Shown piece after piece: positions 9,000 to 17,077 of a stretch of 64,000 bases of DNA. A program made the translations under genes and the position numbers. Source of the stretch: Bifidobacterium ruminantium DSM 6489. GTDB taxonomy: Bacteria > Actinomycetota > Actinomycetes > Actinomycetales > Bifidobacteriaceae. How positions within the stretch are numbered: the stretch's first letter is position 1; each line of letters begins with the position of its first letter. The notes beneath the pieces are model-generated. The model made no database searches. It was not told the DNA's origin and was given only the letters and a program-made list of their open reading frames with translations. The stretch lies in the NCBI RefSeq assembly GCF_000770925.1, contig NZ_JDTK01000013.1, positions 26,785 through 90,784 on the forward strand, in the 5' to 3' direction.

Positions 9000-9187
9000 G
9001 CCGACGCCTTTTTCGGTTCGTCCGAAACCGCTCTGAAACAGTCCGGAATCGCCCAAAAATAGGCAAGTCGAACCGGCGCGCATTCCGTATGCTGGGCACG
9101 GCTCGACTTGACAAATCGGACTTTTCCTATAATGGGTGCCGTCTGCCAAAACAGGCAGACGATACGTTGAAGAAGATTGGATAAGTT

Positions 9188-9949
9188 GTGGCTCTCATCG
9201 TGCAGAAGTATGGCGGCTCTTCCGTAGCCGACCCAGAATCGATCAAGCGCGTGGCCCGACGCATCATCGAAACGAAGAACGCCGGCAATGACGTGGCCGT
9301 CGTGGTCTCCGCCATGGGAGACACCACCGACGACCTGATCGATCAGGCGCTCAGCATCGACTCCAACCCGCCGGCGCGCGAGATGGATATGCTGATGACC
9401 GCAGGCGAGCGTATTTCGATGAGTTTGCTCGCTATGGCGATTCATGCGGCCGGCTCCCATGCGTACTCGTTCACCGGCTCCCAGGCCGGTTTCATGACCG
9501 ACGCGCAGTTCGGCACCGCGCATATCAAAGCTGTGAAGCCCGACCGCGTCCGGCATGCGCTGGATAAGGGCTCCGTGGCCATCGTGGCCGGTTTCCAGGG
9601 CGTGAACGAAGGCGGCGACGCCACCACGCTCGGCCGTGGCGGCTCCGACACTTCCGCCGTCGCGCTTGCCGTGGCTTTGCATGCCGACATTTGCGAGATC
9701 TACACCGACGTCGACGGCGTGTTCACCGCCGATCCGCGCATCGTGCCGACCGCCCGCCGCATTCCCGTCATCGACTACGAATCGATGCTGGAAATGTCGT
9801 CCTGCGGTTCCAAGGTGCTGGCGCTGCGTTGCGTGGAATACGCACAGCGATTCGGCATGCCGCTGCACGTGCGCAGCTCCTTCTCCCATCGTCGTGGCAC
9901 GCTGATCGTGCCGGAAGGCGTCGATCCGCGCACGCTGCCGAACATCTGA
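9188..9949 (+). CDS. lysC: Aspartokinase catalytic (alpha) subunit, without ACT domains
   Basis: This 253-residue enzyme phosphorylates aspartate, the first step to Lys, Thr, Met and diaminopimelate. The amino-acid kinase motif [12 protein letters not shown] is at residues 7-18, and [16 protein letters not shown] near 144-159. [21 protein letters not shown] follows. It starts at GTG 9188, the only start that keeps the conserved [10 protein letters not shown] terminus. The protein stops after the kinase domain (RTLPNI) where homologues continue into two ACT domains. Those are encoded separately by the next gene 76 nt downstream. Confidence 0.93.
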   Translation: MALIVQKYGGSSVADPESIKRVARRIIETKNAGNDVAVVVSAMGDTTDDLIDQALSIDSNPPAREMDMLMTAGERISMSLLAMAIHAAGSHAYSFTGSQAGFMTDAQFGTAHIKAVKPDRVRHALDKGSVAIVAGFQGVNEGGDATTLGRGGSDTSAVALAVALHADICEIYTDVDGVFTADPRIVPTARRIPVIDYESMLEMSSCGSKVLALRCVEYAQRFGMPLHVRSSFSHRRGTLIVPEGVDPRTLPNI

Positions 9950-10025
9950 GGTTCGGTCGGAGCGCGCAATCGCAGAAATCGCAAAACGACAACAATCGCA
10001 AGACTTTACAAACAAAGGTAAGAAC

Positions 10026-10592
10026 ATGAGCGAAAACAACAACCAGTCCATGGGTGACCTGTTCCCCGATCTGGGTCCGGAAGTGCCGATCATCTCCGGC
10101 GTTGCGCACGACAGCACCGAATCGCTGGCCACTGTGCGCCGCGTGCCGAACGAGCCGGGCATGGCGGCCAAGGTGTTCACCATGCTGGCCGAAGCCGGCG
10201 TGAACGTGGACATGATCGTGCAGGCCTCCGCCTCCACCGGCACCGCCGATATTTCCTTCACCGTGCCGGGCGCCGCCGCCTCCAAGGTCCAGGAGGTGCT
10301 GCAGGAGAAGCAGGCCGAGCTGGGCTACCAGTCCTTCGACATCGACCCGAACGTCGGCAAGGTGGCCGTGGTTGGTGTGGGCATGAAGACCCACTCCGGT
10401 CTGGCAGCGAAGTTCTTCAACGCGCTGAGCGAAAAGGGCGTGAACGTGCTGATGATCTCCACGTCCGAGATCCGCATCGCCGCGCTTGTGCCGCTCGAGC
10501 AGCTCAACGACGCCGTCAAGGCGCTGCACACCGCCTATGGCTTGGACGCCGATCAGGTGGAGGCCGTGGTGTACGGCGGCACCGGTCGCTGA
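10026..10592 (+). CDS. Aspartokinase regulatory (beta) subunit, tandem ACT domains
   Basis: This 188-residue protein consists almost entirely of two ACT domains (about residues 30-100 and 110-180). The second includes KFFNALSEKGVNVLMISTSE, the aspartokinase pattern that binds feedback inhibitors (Lys and/or Thr). An AAAGGTAAGAAC leader precedes the ATG at 10026. The first about 25 residues (MSENNNQSMGDLFPDLGPEV) are an extra polar tail. It should form the allosteric part of the enzyme with the upstream kinase subunit. In corynebacteria the beta subunit comes from an internal start within one gene; here it is a discrete gene with its own start. Confidence 0.9.
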   Translation: MSENNNQSMGDLFPDLGPEVPIISGVAHDSTESLATVRRVPNEPGMAAKVFTMLAEAGVNVDMIVQASASTGTADISFTVPGAAASKVQEVLQEKQAELGYQSFDIDPNVGKVAVVGVGMKTHSGLAAKFFNALSEKGVNVLMISTSEIRIAALVPLEQLNDAVKALHTAYGLDADQVEAVVYGGTGR

Positions 10593-10615
10593 TTTTCGGC
10601 GATTCCGGCGTTTCC

Positions 10616-10652
10616 AGGGAGCGTGGTCTGTATGGCCGCGCTCCCTTTTTTC
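10616..10652 (+). terminator. Intrinsic terminator after the aspartokinase genes
   Basis: The inverted repeat AGGGAGCG (10616-10623) and CGCTCCCT (10639-10646) runs directly into a T-run, 24 nt after the ACT-subunit stop. Confidence 0.85.
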
Positions 10653-10693
10653 GTTCTTTTTTGCATTGGCATGAGTTGCTGATGCATAGCAGA

Positions 10694-10719
10694 AAGGCCG
10701 GCTCCGGAGAGTCGGCCTT
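10694..10719 (-). terminator. Hairpin between convergent lysC and asd transcripts
   Basis: AAGGCCGGCTC and GAGTCGGCCTT form a stem with a 4-nt loop and one G-T pair. On the minus strand it is followed by TCTGC, downstream of asd. It could serve both directions, but the U-tract is weak. Confidence 0.55.
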
Positions 10720-10781
10720 GCGTTTGAATGTGCGGTTTGGCTGCGCGGCTTAGCTGCGACTAACGGTCGGCAGCCGTCACA

Positions 10782-11876
10782 TCACTTCTTGGTGATGTAA
10801 CCCAGCGCCTTGAGCATTTCGGCGCTTTCCAGCGCACCGCCGGCGGCACCGCGCAGGGTGTTGTGCGCCAATCCCACGAACTTCCAGTCGAAGATGGAAT
10901 CCTCGCGCAGACGTCCGATGGAAACGCCCATGCCGCCTTCGTAATCCACGTCCTTGAGCACCTGCGGGCGATCGTCCTCGGTCAGGTACTGGATGAAGTG
11001 CTTCGGAGCGTGCGGCAGACCGATCTCGGCGGCCTTGCTGGTGTAGTTGACCAGGCGGTCGATCAGCTCGTCCTTGGTGGGGTTCTTGCCGAAGTTGATG
11101 AACACGGTGGCGGTGTGACCGTTGAGCACGGGCACACGGATGCACTGGGAGGTGATGCGCAGCGGGCCATCGAACGGCACGATCTCGCCCTTGGCCTCGT
11201 CCACATGGCCGAACACCTTCAGCGGTTCCTTCTCGGACTTCGCCTCTTCGCCGGAGATGAATGGGATGATGTTGCCCACCATTTCCGGCCAATCCTTGAA
11301 CGTCTTGCCGGCGCCGGAGATGGCCTGGTAGGTGCTCACGACCACCTCATGCGGCTCAAATTCCTTCCACGCGGCCAGGGCCGGGGTGTACGCCTGAATG
11401 GAGCAGTTCGGCTTGACGGCGATGAAGCCGTGCTTGGTGCCAAGGCGCTTGCGCTGATGCTCGATGACCTCGTAGTGCTCCGGGTTGATCTCCGGCACGA
11501 CCATCGGCACATCCGGCGTCCAACGGTGGGCGCTGTTGTTGGACACGACCGGGGTCTCGGTCTTCGCATATTCCTCTTCGATGGCGCGGATCTCGTCCTT
11601 CGGCATGTTCACTGCGGAGAACACGAAGTCGACGTCCTTGACCACGTCTTCAACGTCGGCCACGTTCTTGACCACCATGTTCTTGACGAACTCGGGCATC
11701 GGGGTTTCCATCTTCCAGCGGCCGCCGATGGCTTCCTCGTAGGTCTTGCCGGCGCTGTGCGCGGACGCGGCAAGGGTGACCAGTTCGAACCACGGATGGT
11801 TTTCGAGCAGCGTGACGAAACGCTGACCGACCATGCCAGTAGCTCCGAGAATGCCGACTTTGATCTTTTCGGACAT
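10782..11876 (-). CDS. asd: Aspartate-semialdehyde dehydrogenase, archaeal/fungal-like type
   Basis: This 364-residue enzyme reduces aspartyl phosphate, the step after aspartokinase. The NADP-binding GILGATGMVGQRF is at residues 8-20, and the catalytic cysteine lies in AVKPNCSIQAY near residue 158. The substrate-binding His is probably in the PVLNGHTATV region near 249. HPWFELVTLAASAHSAGKTY near the N terminus and the overall pattern match the archaeal/fungal branch rather than the proteobacterial Asd. The gene is convergent with the aspartokinase pair, so it has its own promoter in the gap before position 12128. Confidence 0.93.
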   Translation of the reverse strand: MSEKIKVGILGATGMVGQRFVTLLENHPWFELVTLAASAHSAGKTYEEAIGGRWKMETPMPEFVKNMVVKNVADVEDVVKDVDFVFSAVNMPKDEIRAIEEEYAKTETPVVSNNSAHRWTPDVPMVVPEINPEHYEVIEHQRKRLGTKHGFIAVKPNCSIQAYTPALAAWKEFEPHEVVVSTYQAISGAGKTFKDWPEMVGNIIPFISGEEAKSEKEPLKVFGHVDEAKGEIVPFDGPLRITSQCIRVPVLNGHTATVFINFGKNPTKDELIDRLVNYTSKAAEIGLPHAPKHFIQYLTEDDRPQVLKDVDYEGGMGVSIGRLREDSIFDWKFVGLAHNTLRGAAGGALESAEMLKALGYITKK

Positions 11877-12127
11877 AACAACCTCTCGCTTACATGACGG
11901 AATTGCTCTGCAAATTCGATTGATTCACGCTTGAGGTCGACCAGCCGGCCCCAAACGACTTCGTGGGCGGCCACACGCGTTGTTCAATTCTATGAAAACG
12001 TGCCGTCAAGCCGTTCCTGCTATCCGTATGCTGGTCTGTTCGCCGGAATGTCCGTTTCCGGCGATTCGGACATTCGCAGTGTGCTGACGGTGCCGGGAAA
12101 AGCACGCGCCCGCGTACACTGGTAGGC

Positions 12128-12760
12128 ATGTCGAAGGCATCAGAAGAAGCGCAGAAGCAGCTGGATCGTATCGTGGCGTTGGGCTATCCGGACGTGGCCG
12201 ACATGTCGGCCGCCGCGTTCCGCGCGCTTGCGCGTCCGCTTATCCGCGCGTTGGAGGATTGCGGCGATGAGGCCGGATTGGATACGCGGATTCTGCTGGT
12301 TCCCACGCGCGAACTGGTGTCGCCCGAATCGTTGATCGCCCGTACTTCCATCAACCGCATGGCTGGCTTCACCACCATGCCGCCGCGTGATATCGCCAGT
12401 TTCCTTCCGCAGGACGGCTTCGAGCCGCCGGAGGGCCCCTTCTATCTGGTGGTCGAGCCGCATACCGGCACCTGCTATATCAATCGCGAGCCGGATGTGG
12501 CACGCAAGCTGATCGATTCCGATGAGCGGCTGCCGCTTACTTTGGAGGAAGGGCTTGCGATCGCCACACAGCATCCGGAATGGCTGCTGGAGAAGAACGG
12601 CTTCAATCTGCTCGGCTCGCGTTCCGCCGATGGTCGCGTGCCGAGCATCTGGATGAGCCAGAATGCACCGCGATTGGGTGCGGTGTGGCCGAATTCCCGT
12701 CATACGTGGCTGGGCAACGCCTATTGCATGGCGCGTCGCGGAGTGAGCTTGTTCCGCTGA
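12128..12760 (+). CDS. Conserved hypothetical protein (DUF5701-like)
   Basis: This is a 210-residue soluble protein with no signal peptide or membrane segment. Segments such as LVPTRELVSPESLIARTSIN, FYLVVEPHTGTCYINREPD and PSIWMSQNAPRLGAVWPNSR look conserved and enzyme-like. They resemble an actinobacterial family I remember as DUF5701, whose function is unknown. It begins at ATG 12128, close to the TACACT element at 12115-12120, so the transcript may have a very short leader. It stands alone between asd (divergent) and the PASTA protein gene. Confidence 0.6.
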   Translation: MSKASEEAQKQLDRIVALGYPDVADMSAAAFRALARPLIRALEDCGDEAGLDTRILLVPTRELVSPESLIARTSINRMAGFTTMPPRDIASFLPQDGFEPPEGPFYLVVEPHTGTCYINREPDVARKLIDSDERLPLTLEEGLAIATQHPEWLLEKNGFNLLGSRSADGRVPSIWMSQNAPRLGAVWPNSRHTWLGNAYCMARRGVSLFR

Positions 12761-12841
12761 TTGGCTGCGTCGCACGGATTGGCGCGCATTCCCCCTATAC
12801 TTGGTTGCGGAGACGAGACGACGATAGACGGTGGGGGTTCC

Positions 12842-15277
12842 ATGTTCTGTACTCAGTGTGGTTCGCGGAATGCTTCGGAGGCGAAATTCTGCACGAGTTG
12901 CGGCAGTCCGTTGGCTGCCGTTCCGGGTGATGTTACGGTGGCCGAGGCTCCCTCTCCGCAGGATTTGGGGCAGGATGGCGGTGCGATGCCGCCGGTGCCG
13001 TTGCCGGGCGGCGGGACGTTGCCTGCCGTGCGGCCCGTGTTTCAATCGGAGTCTCAGCCGGCGCCGCAACCTGGCCCGGCCGGATCAGGAGCGCCATCGG
13101 GCAAAGAGGGCAACGATGCCGGTGCGTGTGCCAAGGCTTTGAACCGCAATCTCGTCATCGGAATCGCGGTCGCCGCGGTGGTGCTGGTCGCGGCCGTTGC
13201 CGCGGGCATCGTCACGTACAGCATGGAATTGTGGGGCGGCAGGTCGCTGCCGGACGTGACGGTGGCATCCCCGAAGGATTCGTCGAGGGCGGCGGACGCG
13301 AAGGTCGTGGTCAGGCAGCTTGAGGGCAAGGGTTTCAAGGTCAAGCGCGTCAAGGAGTTCTCCGGCCTGGGCAAGGGCAAGTTCCTTGGCTACAAGGGGG
13401 TGGATTCCGGCGCGCGCGTGAGGTCCGGCAGCACGGTGACGGTGCGTGAGTCGTTGGGACCCGGCGTTCCGGACGGCACTGTTGGCAGGAAGGCCGAGCG
13501 GGTGGTGAAGACGTTCTCCGACATGGGTGTTCCGGTGCATTACAAGAAGGTGCTGGTCTCGGATTCGAGCAAGACCCCCGAGGGGAGCGTGGTGAGTACG
13601 TATCCGGTGCAGGGCCAGCCCGTGAAGGATAGCAAGAACGGCATCTACATTGGCGTGGCCGCGAAGGGCGATGGCGGCCTGCCGTCGGACATCGTCGGCC
13701 AGAACGTTTCGGACGTGAAGTCCGAGCTGGAGTCCAAGGGCTACACCGTGAAGGTGGAGAAGCGTCTCGCGTCGAAGAAGAACGTCGGCAAGGTGTCGGG
13801 TTCCAAGCCGGGGCCGGGCAGCCAGTTGGAGGAAGGTCAGACGGTCACGTTGTATCAGGGCGTGGATGCGGAAGGTGCCAAGCAGACGTACATGCAGAAA
13901 TACAGTGGGATGGACAGCGCCGAATTGGCTGGAAACAGCGATGTCGCGGCTGGGCAATGGTGCACCAAGTCCGGTGACTGCATCACATTGGGACATGATG
14001 ATAGCTATTCCGACGGTGACACATCTTTGGAAGTGACTGAAGGCGGTGCGGATACGAAGTACAGCATGACCGGAGAGATGCTGGTTTCCTGTGACGCGGT
14101 GCAACAGGCGTTCTGCAGCAGCAAGAGTGCCGATTATCTGTTGACTGGCGATTCCGGTTCATTTGAGTTGTTCCCCCATAAAGCGTTTACCGCGTATTGG
14201 TGCGGTGACGAAATCGTGCTTGGCGGGGCTCCGATGTCATCGTATTGCTCTGCCGGGCACGTTGTGGAGCCCGAAGAAAACGGAACTCACAGCAGTGTTG
14301 AATCCGGCGGTTCTTACCGCATGATGGATCTGTTCGCCGTGTTCCCCGTCGGCTCCGATGTGAAGTCAGTGGAGGACGATGGCTATTTCGACGCGTCCGC
14401 GCTTGCGGCAGCCAAGAAGCAGAAGGCTGTCGATACGGATCGTCCGTTCCTGATGTACCGCGATGTTAATCAGTACAAGGACAGTGAGAAGGAACAATCG
14501 GTCACGGAAAATTCCATCAATCCGTTCCTGCCGTTTAACGGACATATCGGTTCCAGAAGCTCCATCACCAAGATGAAGCCGGCCCCGAGCGACGAGACCG
14601 CCTACTACTTGGTGGAGGGCACCCAGCCTGACTGGGATTCCCTCGAAGACGCCAGCATCAAGGGCGTGTCCGCCAAGAGTCAGAAATCTAACGGCAAAAA
14701 TGCAAGCAAGAACGCAAACACCAAGAAATCTGATTCCCAATCGGATGCCGCCACTCGGTCTTTGATGAAGTCCATCGCCGGAAAGTACGGTTTCGCTTCC
14801 GGTTCCGGCGGTTGGGGCACCACTATGACGGTGGCGTCCGATGGCACGTTCAGCGGAACATATCATGATTCCGACATGGGCATTACGGGAGATGACTATC
14901 CGAACGGATCGGTCACCATTTCGAATTTCAAAGGCCGTTTCAAGGATGCCAAGAAGAACGCGGACGGCAGCTATACGATGCAATGCGACAAATCGGCGCT
15001 GAAAATCGATGGCAATATAGGAGACACGTATATCAAAAACGGTAGTAAATATACGGTTGCCGACCCCTACGGCATTGCCCCTTGCGGTACATTCACGGTA
15101 TATCCGGCGGGATACGACAGTTCGCAGCTCAGCGAAGCGATCGTCGGCTGGAGCCGTGCGTGGTATGACAGCATGCCCGCAAAACTGGAAACGCCGATTA
15201 TCGTGAATGCCGAGGACACGAATCTCGGTAGCGAATCACAGCAAGACGCCTTCTTCCAATCGAAATATCTTGAGTGA
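12842..15277 (+). CDS. Membrane-anchored zinc-ribbon/PASTA-repeat protein
   Basis: This is an 811-residue protein. It opens with a double CxxC zinc ribbon (MFCTQCGSRNASEAKFCTSC), followed by a Pro/Gly-rich linker and one transmembrane segment at about residues 103-125. Three PASTA-like repeats follow (about 138-345; examples LPDVTVASPKD and LPSDIVGQNVSDVKSELESK). The rest, about 450 residues, is a predicted extracellular region of unknown fold, with a Lys/Ser/Asn-rich linker near residues 610-635. PASTA modules bind peptidoglycan or muropeptides in other proteins, but no kinase domain is present. GGTGGGGG precedes the ATG at 12842. Confidence 0.75.
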   Translation: MFCTQCGSRNASEAKFCTSCGSPLAAVPGDVTVAEAPSPQDLGQDGGAMPPVPLPGGGTLPAVRPVFQSESQPAPQPGPAGSGAPSGKEGNDAGACAKALNRNLVIGIAVAAVVLVAAVAAGIVTYSMELWGGRSLPDVTVASPKDSSRAADAKVVVRQLEGKGFKVKRVKEFSGLGKGKFLGYKGVDSGARVRSGSTVTVRESLGPGVPDGTVGRKAERVVKTFSDMGVPVHYKKVLVSDSSKTPEGSVVSTYPVQGQPVKDSKNGIYIGVAAKGDGGLPSDIVGQNVSDVKSELESKGYTVKVEKRLASKKNVGKVSGSKPGPGSQLEEGQTVTLYQGVDAEGAKQTYMQKYSGMDSAELAGNSDVAAGQWCTKSGDCITLGHDDSYSDGDTSLEVTEGGADTKYSMTGEMLVSCDAVQQAFCSSKSADYLLTGDSGSFELFPHKAFTAYWCGDEIVLGGAPMSSYCSAGHVVEPEENGTHSSVESGGSYRMMDLFAVFPVGSDVKSVEDDGYFDASALAAAKKQKAVDTDRPFLMYRDVNQYKDSEKEQSVTENSINPFLPFNGHIGSRSSITKMKPAPSDETAYYLVEGTQPDWDSLEDASIKGVSAKSQKSNGKNASKNANTKKSDSQSDAATRSLMKSIAGKYGFASGSGGWGTTMTVASDGTFSGTYHDSDMGITGDDYPNGSVTISNFKGRFKDAKKNADGSYTMQCDKSALKIDGNIGDTYIKNGSKYTVADPYGIAPCGTFTVYPAGYDSSQLSEAIVGWSRAWYDSMPAKLETPIIVNAEDTNLGSESQQDAFFQSKYLE

Positions 15278-15353
15278 TATTCGATAAGGTCGCGTTGTCG
15301 GCGGTGCTGCCGTCGAGTCGCTGTCGATTATTGCGATTGCCACGAGCATCGCA

Positions 15354-16877
15354 TTACTGCGATTTGCGCAGCAGTCCCCGAACCGCGTATCCGATCGCGC
15401 CGCAGGCCACCGCGCCAGCGCCCAGCAGCGTGGCGCTGACCTGCGGCCGGCGAAGCTCGTTGCGCACGCCGATCAAATCGGTCACGCAGTGATCCTCGAA
15501 GAACACGCGCATCTCGTTGCTGGAATATCGGCCGATCAGGTCGCCCCATGTCAGCATGCGCGTCACGTAGGCCATCGGATTGCTTTCGCGGAATTCGAAC
15601 AGTCGGATGCCGCGAAACCGCGATTTCGGCCCGTAGCATTCGAATCCGCAGGTCGGCGCGTATCCCAGGTCGATGTCATGCACGTGCCCGACGAACGAAT
15701 TCTTGTGGTCGTGCCCGCAGAACAGTGCGAAATAGCCGCCCGCCTCACGCAGCGCGTCCACTTCGCCCACGTTCACGTCGGCGCAGCCAATCGCCTCGCC
15801 CAGTCGGGAGCCGGGACGGCACACGTCGCGGTCGAGCACATAGCAGTGTCCGGCGAATGTGCGCGCGCCTTCCACGGCGTTCGGCGTGTAGGCGGGCACT
15901 TCGCGCAGGCAATCGTAGAATTCCTGCGGCGGAATGTGCTGGAAGGCGATTGCCGGTACCGCCTGCCCGTCGCCATTGCGCCTGCCCAACTCGCGTTGCA
16001 CGCGCTTCAGCCATTCGACGGCTTCCGGCGAGGGGGTGCCGTAGCCGTCGGAGTCGGCCAAATCCCAGCCGCGCGAATTCGCCGCGTATTTCGCGTATTC
16101 GGTGACCGACTGCCGTCCGTTGCCGTCACCCGCGTCTGCCGTGTCGGCGTAATCGCCCGAATTGACCATCATCACGCTCATTGTGATACGCCCCGAACCG
16201 TCGGACGCTTCGATCGGCAACGCGAACGTGCCCGGTTCGAGCGCCAATGGCGACGAGCCGGCGACGGGATTCATACAGCCGGCAAACTCGCGGTAAAGAT
16301 CGTCCTGTTCGTCGGCGAGGATGCCACATTGGAAATCATGGTTGCCGTACGTCGCGGCGAAGGGGATATGCGATTCCAACGCCGGCCCCAAAAACGCGGC
16401 GAACGTGTCGCGCACTTTCTGCCGTGTCTCGTCGAGCAGCGACGCCGCGGTGACGCGATTGATGGCTTCTGCCCACGATTCCAGCTTGCTGGCAGAACCG
16501 TTGCGACCTGCGCTTTTCACCAGTTTCGGCGAATCGGTGCCGATGCCGTCGATCATCCACCATTCGTCGGAGGGTTGCGATTTGGTCAGTGTTTTGGCGA
16601 TTGGATGACGTTTGATGCCGCGGATTTTCGCTTCGATTTCGGTGATCGCGCGCACATGCGTACCGGGCTGTTCGCCACGGCGACGTAGAAACGTATCGAT
16701 ATATGCCGGATCGTAGCCGCGGATCTGATCGCCGGTGAGCACGATGAGATCGGGGTGCGATGCCTTGATGGCGGCGTCGATCAGCCGGATCGTGTCCTCG
16801 CGCACATCCGGTCCGTCCTGGATGTCGGCCATCTGCAGCACGCGGAACGTGCCGTCGCTGTTGAATCGCAAGCTCAT
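15354..16877 (-). CDS. Calcineurin-like metallophosphoesterase (paralogue 1)
   Basis: This is a 507-residue putative phosphoesterase. Metal-site motifs read in order are MADIQDG near residue 16 (Gln where most family members have His), LTGDQIRGYDPAY near 48, ATYGNHDFQ near 167, and FCGHDHKNSFVGHVHD near 384. The spacing of the last two fits the Dcr2/PPE1-like group. A hydrophobic C-terminal segment (ATLLGAGAVACGAIGYAVRG) suggests a membrane tail. The ATG at 16877 is favoured; a GTG three codons upstream also fits. No Shine-Dalgarno is obvious. It shares the same N-terminal signature with the gene at 47383-48780. Confidence 0.82.
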   Translation of the reverse strand: MSLRFNSDGTFRVLQMADIQDGPDVREDTIRLIDAAIKASHPDLIVLTGDQIRGYDPAYIDTFLRRRGEQPGTHVRAITEIEAKIRGIKRHPIAKTLTKSQPSDEWWMIDGIGTDSPKLVKSAGRNGSASKLESWAEAINRVTAASLLDETRQKVRDTFAAFLGPALESHIPFAATYGNHDFQCGILADEQDDLYREFAGCMNPVAGSSPLALEPGTFALPIEASDGSGRITMSVMMVNSGDYADTADAGDGNGRQSVTEYAKYAANSRGWDLADSDGYGTPSPEAVEWLKRVQRELGRRNGDGQAVPAIAFQHIPPQEFYDCLREVPAYTPNAVEGARTFAGHCYVLDRDVCRPGSRLGEAIGCADVNVGEVDALREAGGYFALFCGHDHKNSFVGHVHDIDLGYAPTCGFECYGPKSRFRGIRLFEFRESNPMAYVTRMLTWGDLIGRYSSNEMRVFFEDHCVTDLIGVRNELRRPQVSATLLGAGAVACGAIGYAVRGLLRKSQ

Positions 16878-17077
16878 GATGCCCACTGTAATGCGGAAAA
16901 TCTGGATATGGGGTGAAAAAAGAAGACGAAAATCGAAACTAATCCGTCATATCTCGAAATGTCGGCAAAATATGGGATTGGTTGTCGCTAGTATGGGCGG
17001 CAGTGCAGGTAGGTAACATGCACGTAACAAGGTGGATCGGCGCATAACCGGTTCGACTCTAAAGATAAGGAGGAGTG

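Noticed and set aside
16887..17077. T-box or leader-peptide attenuator upstream of leuA
   Set aside because: No specifier hairpin, T-box sequence or leucine-rich short frame is visible in the 190 nt.
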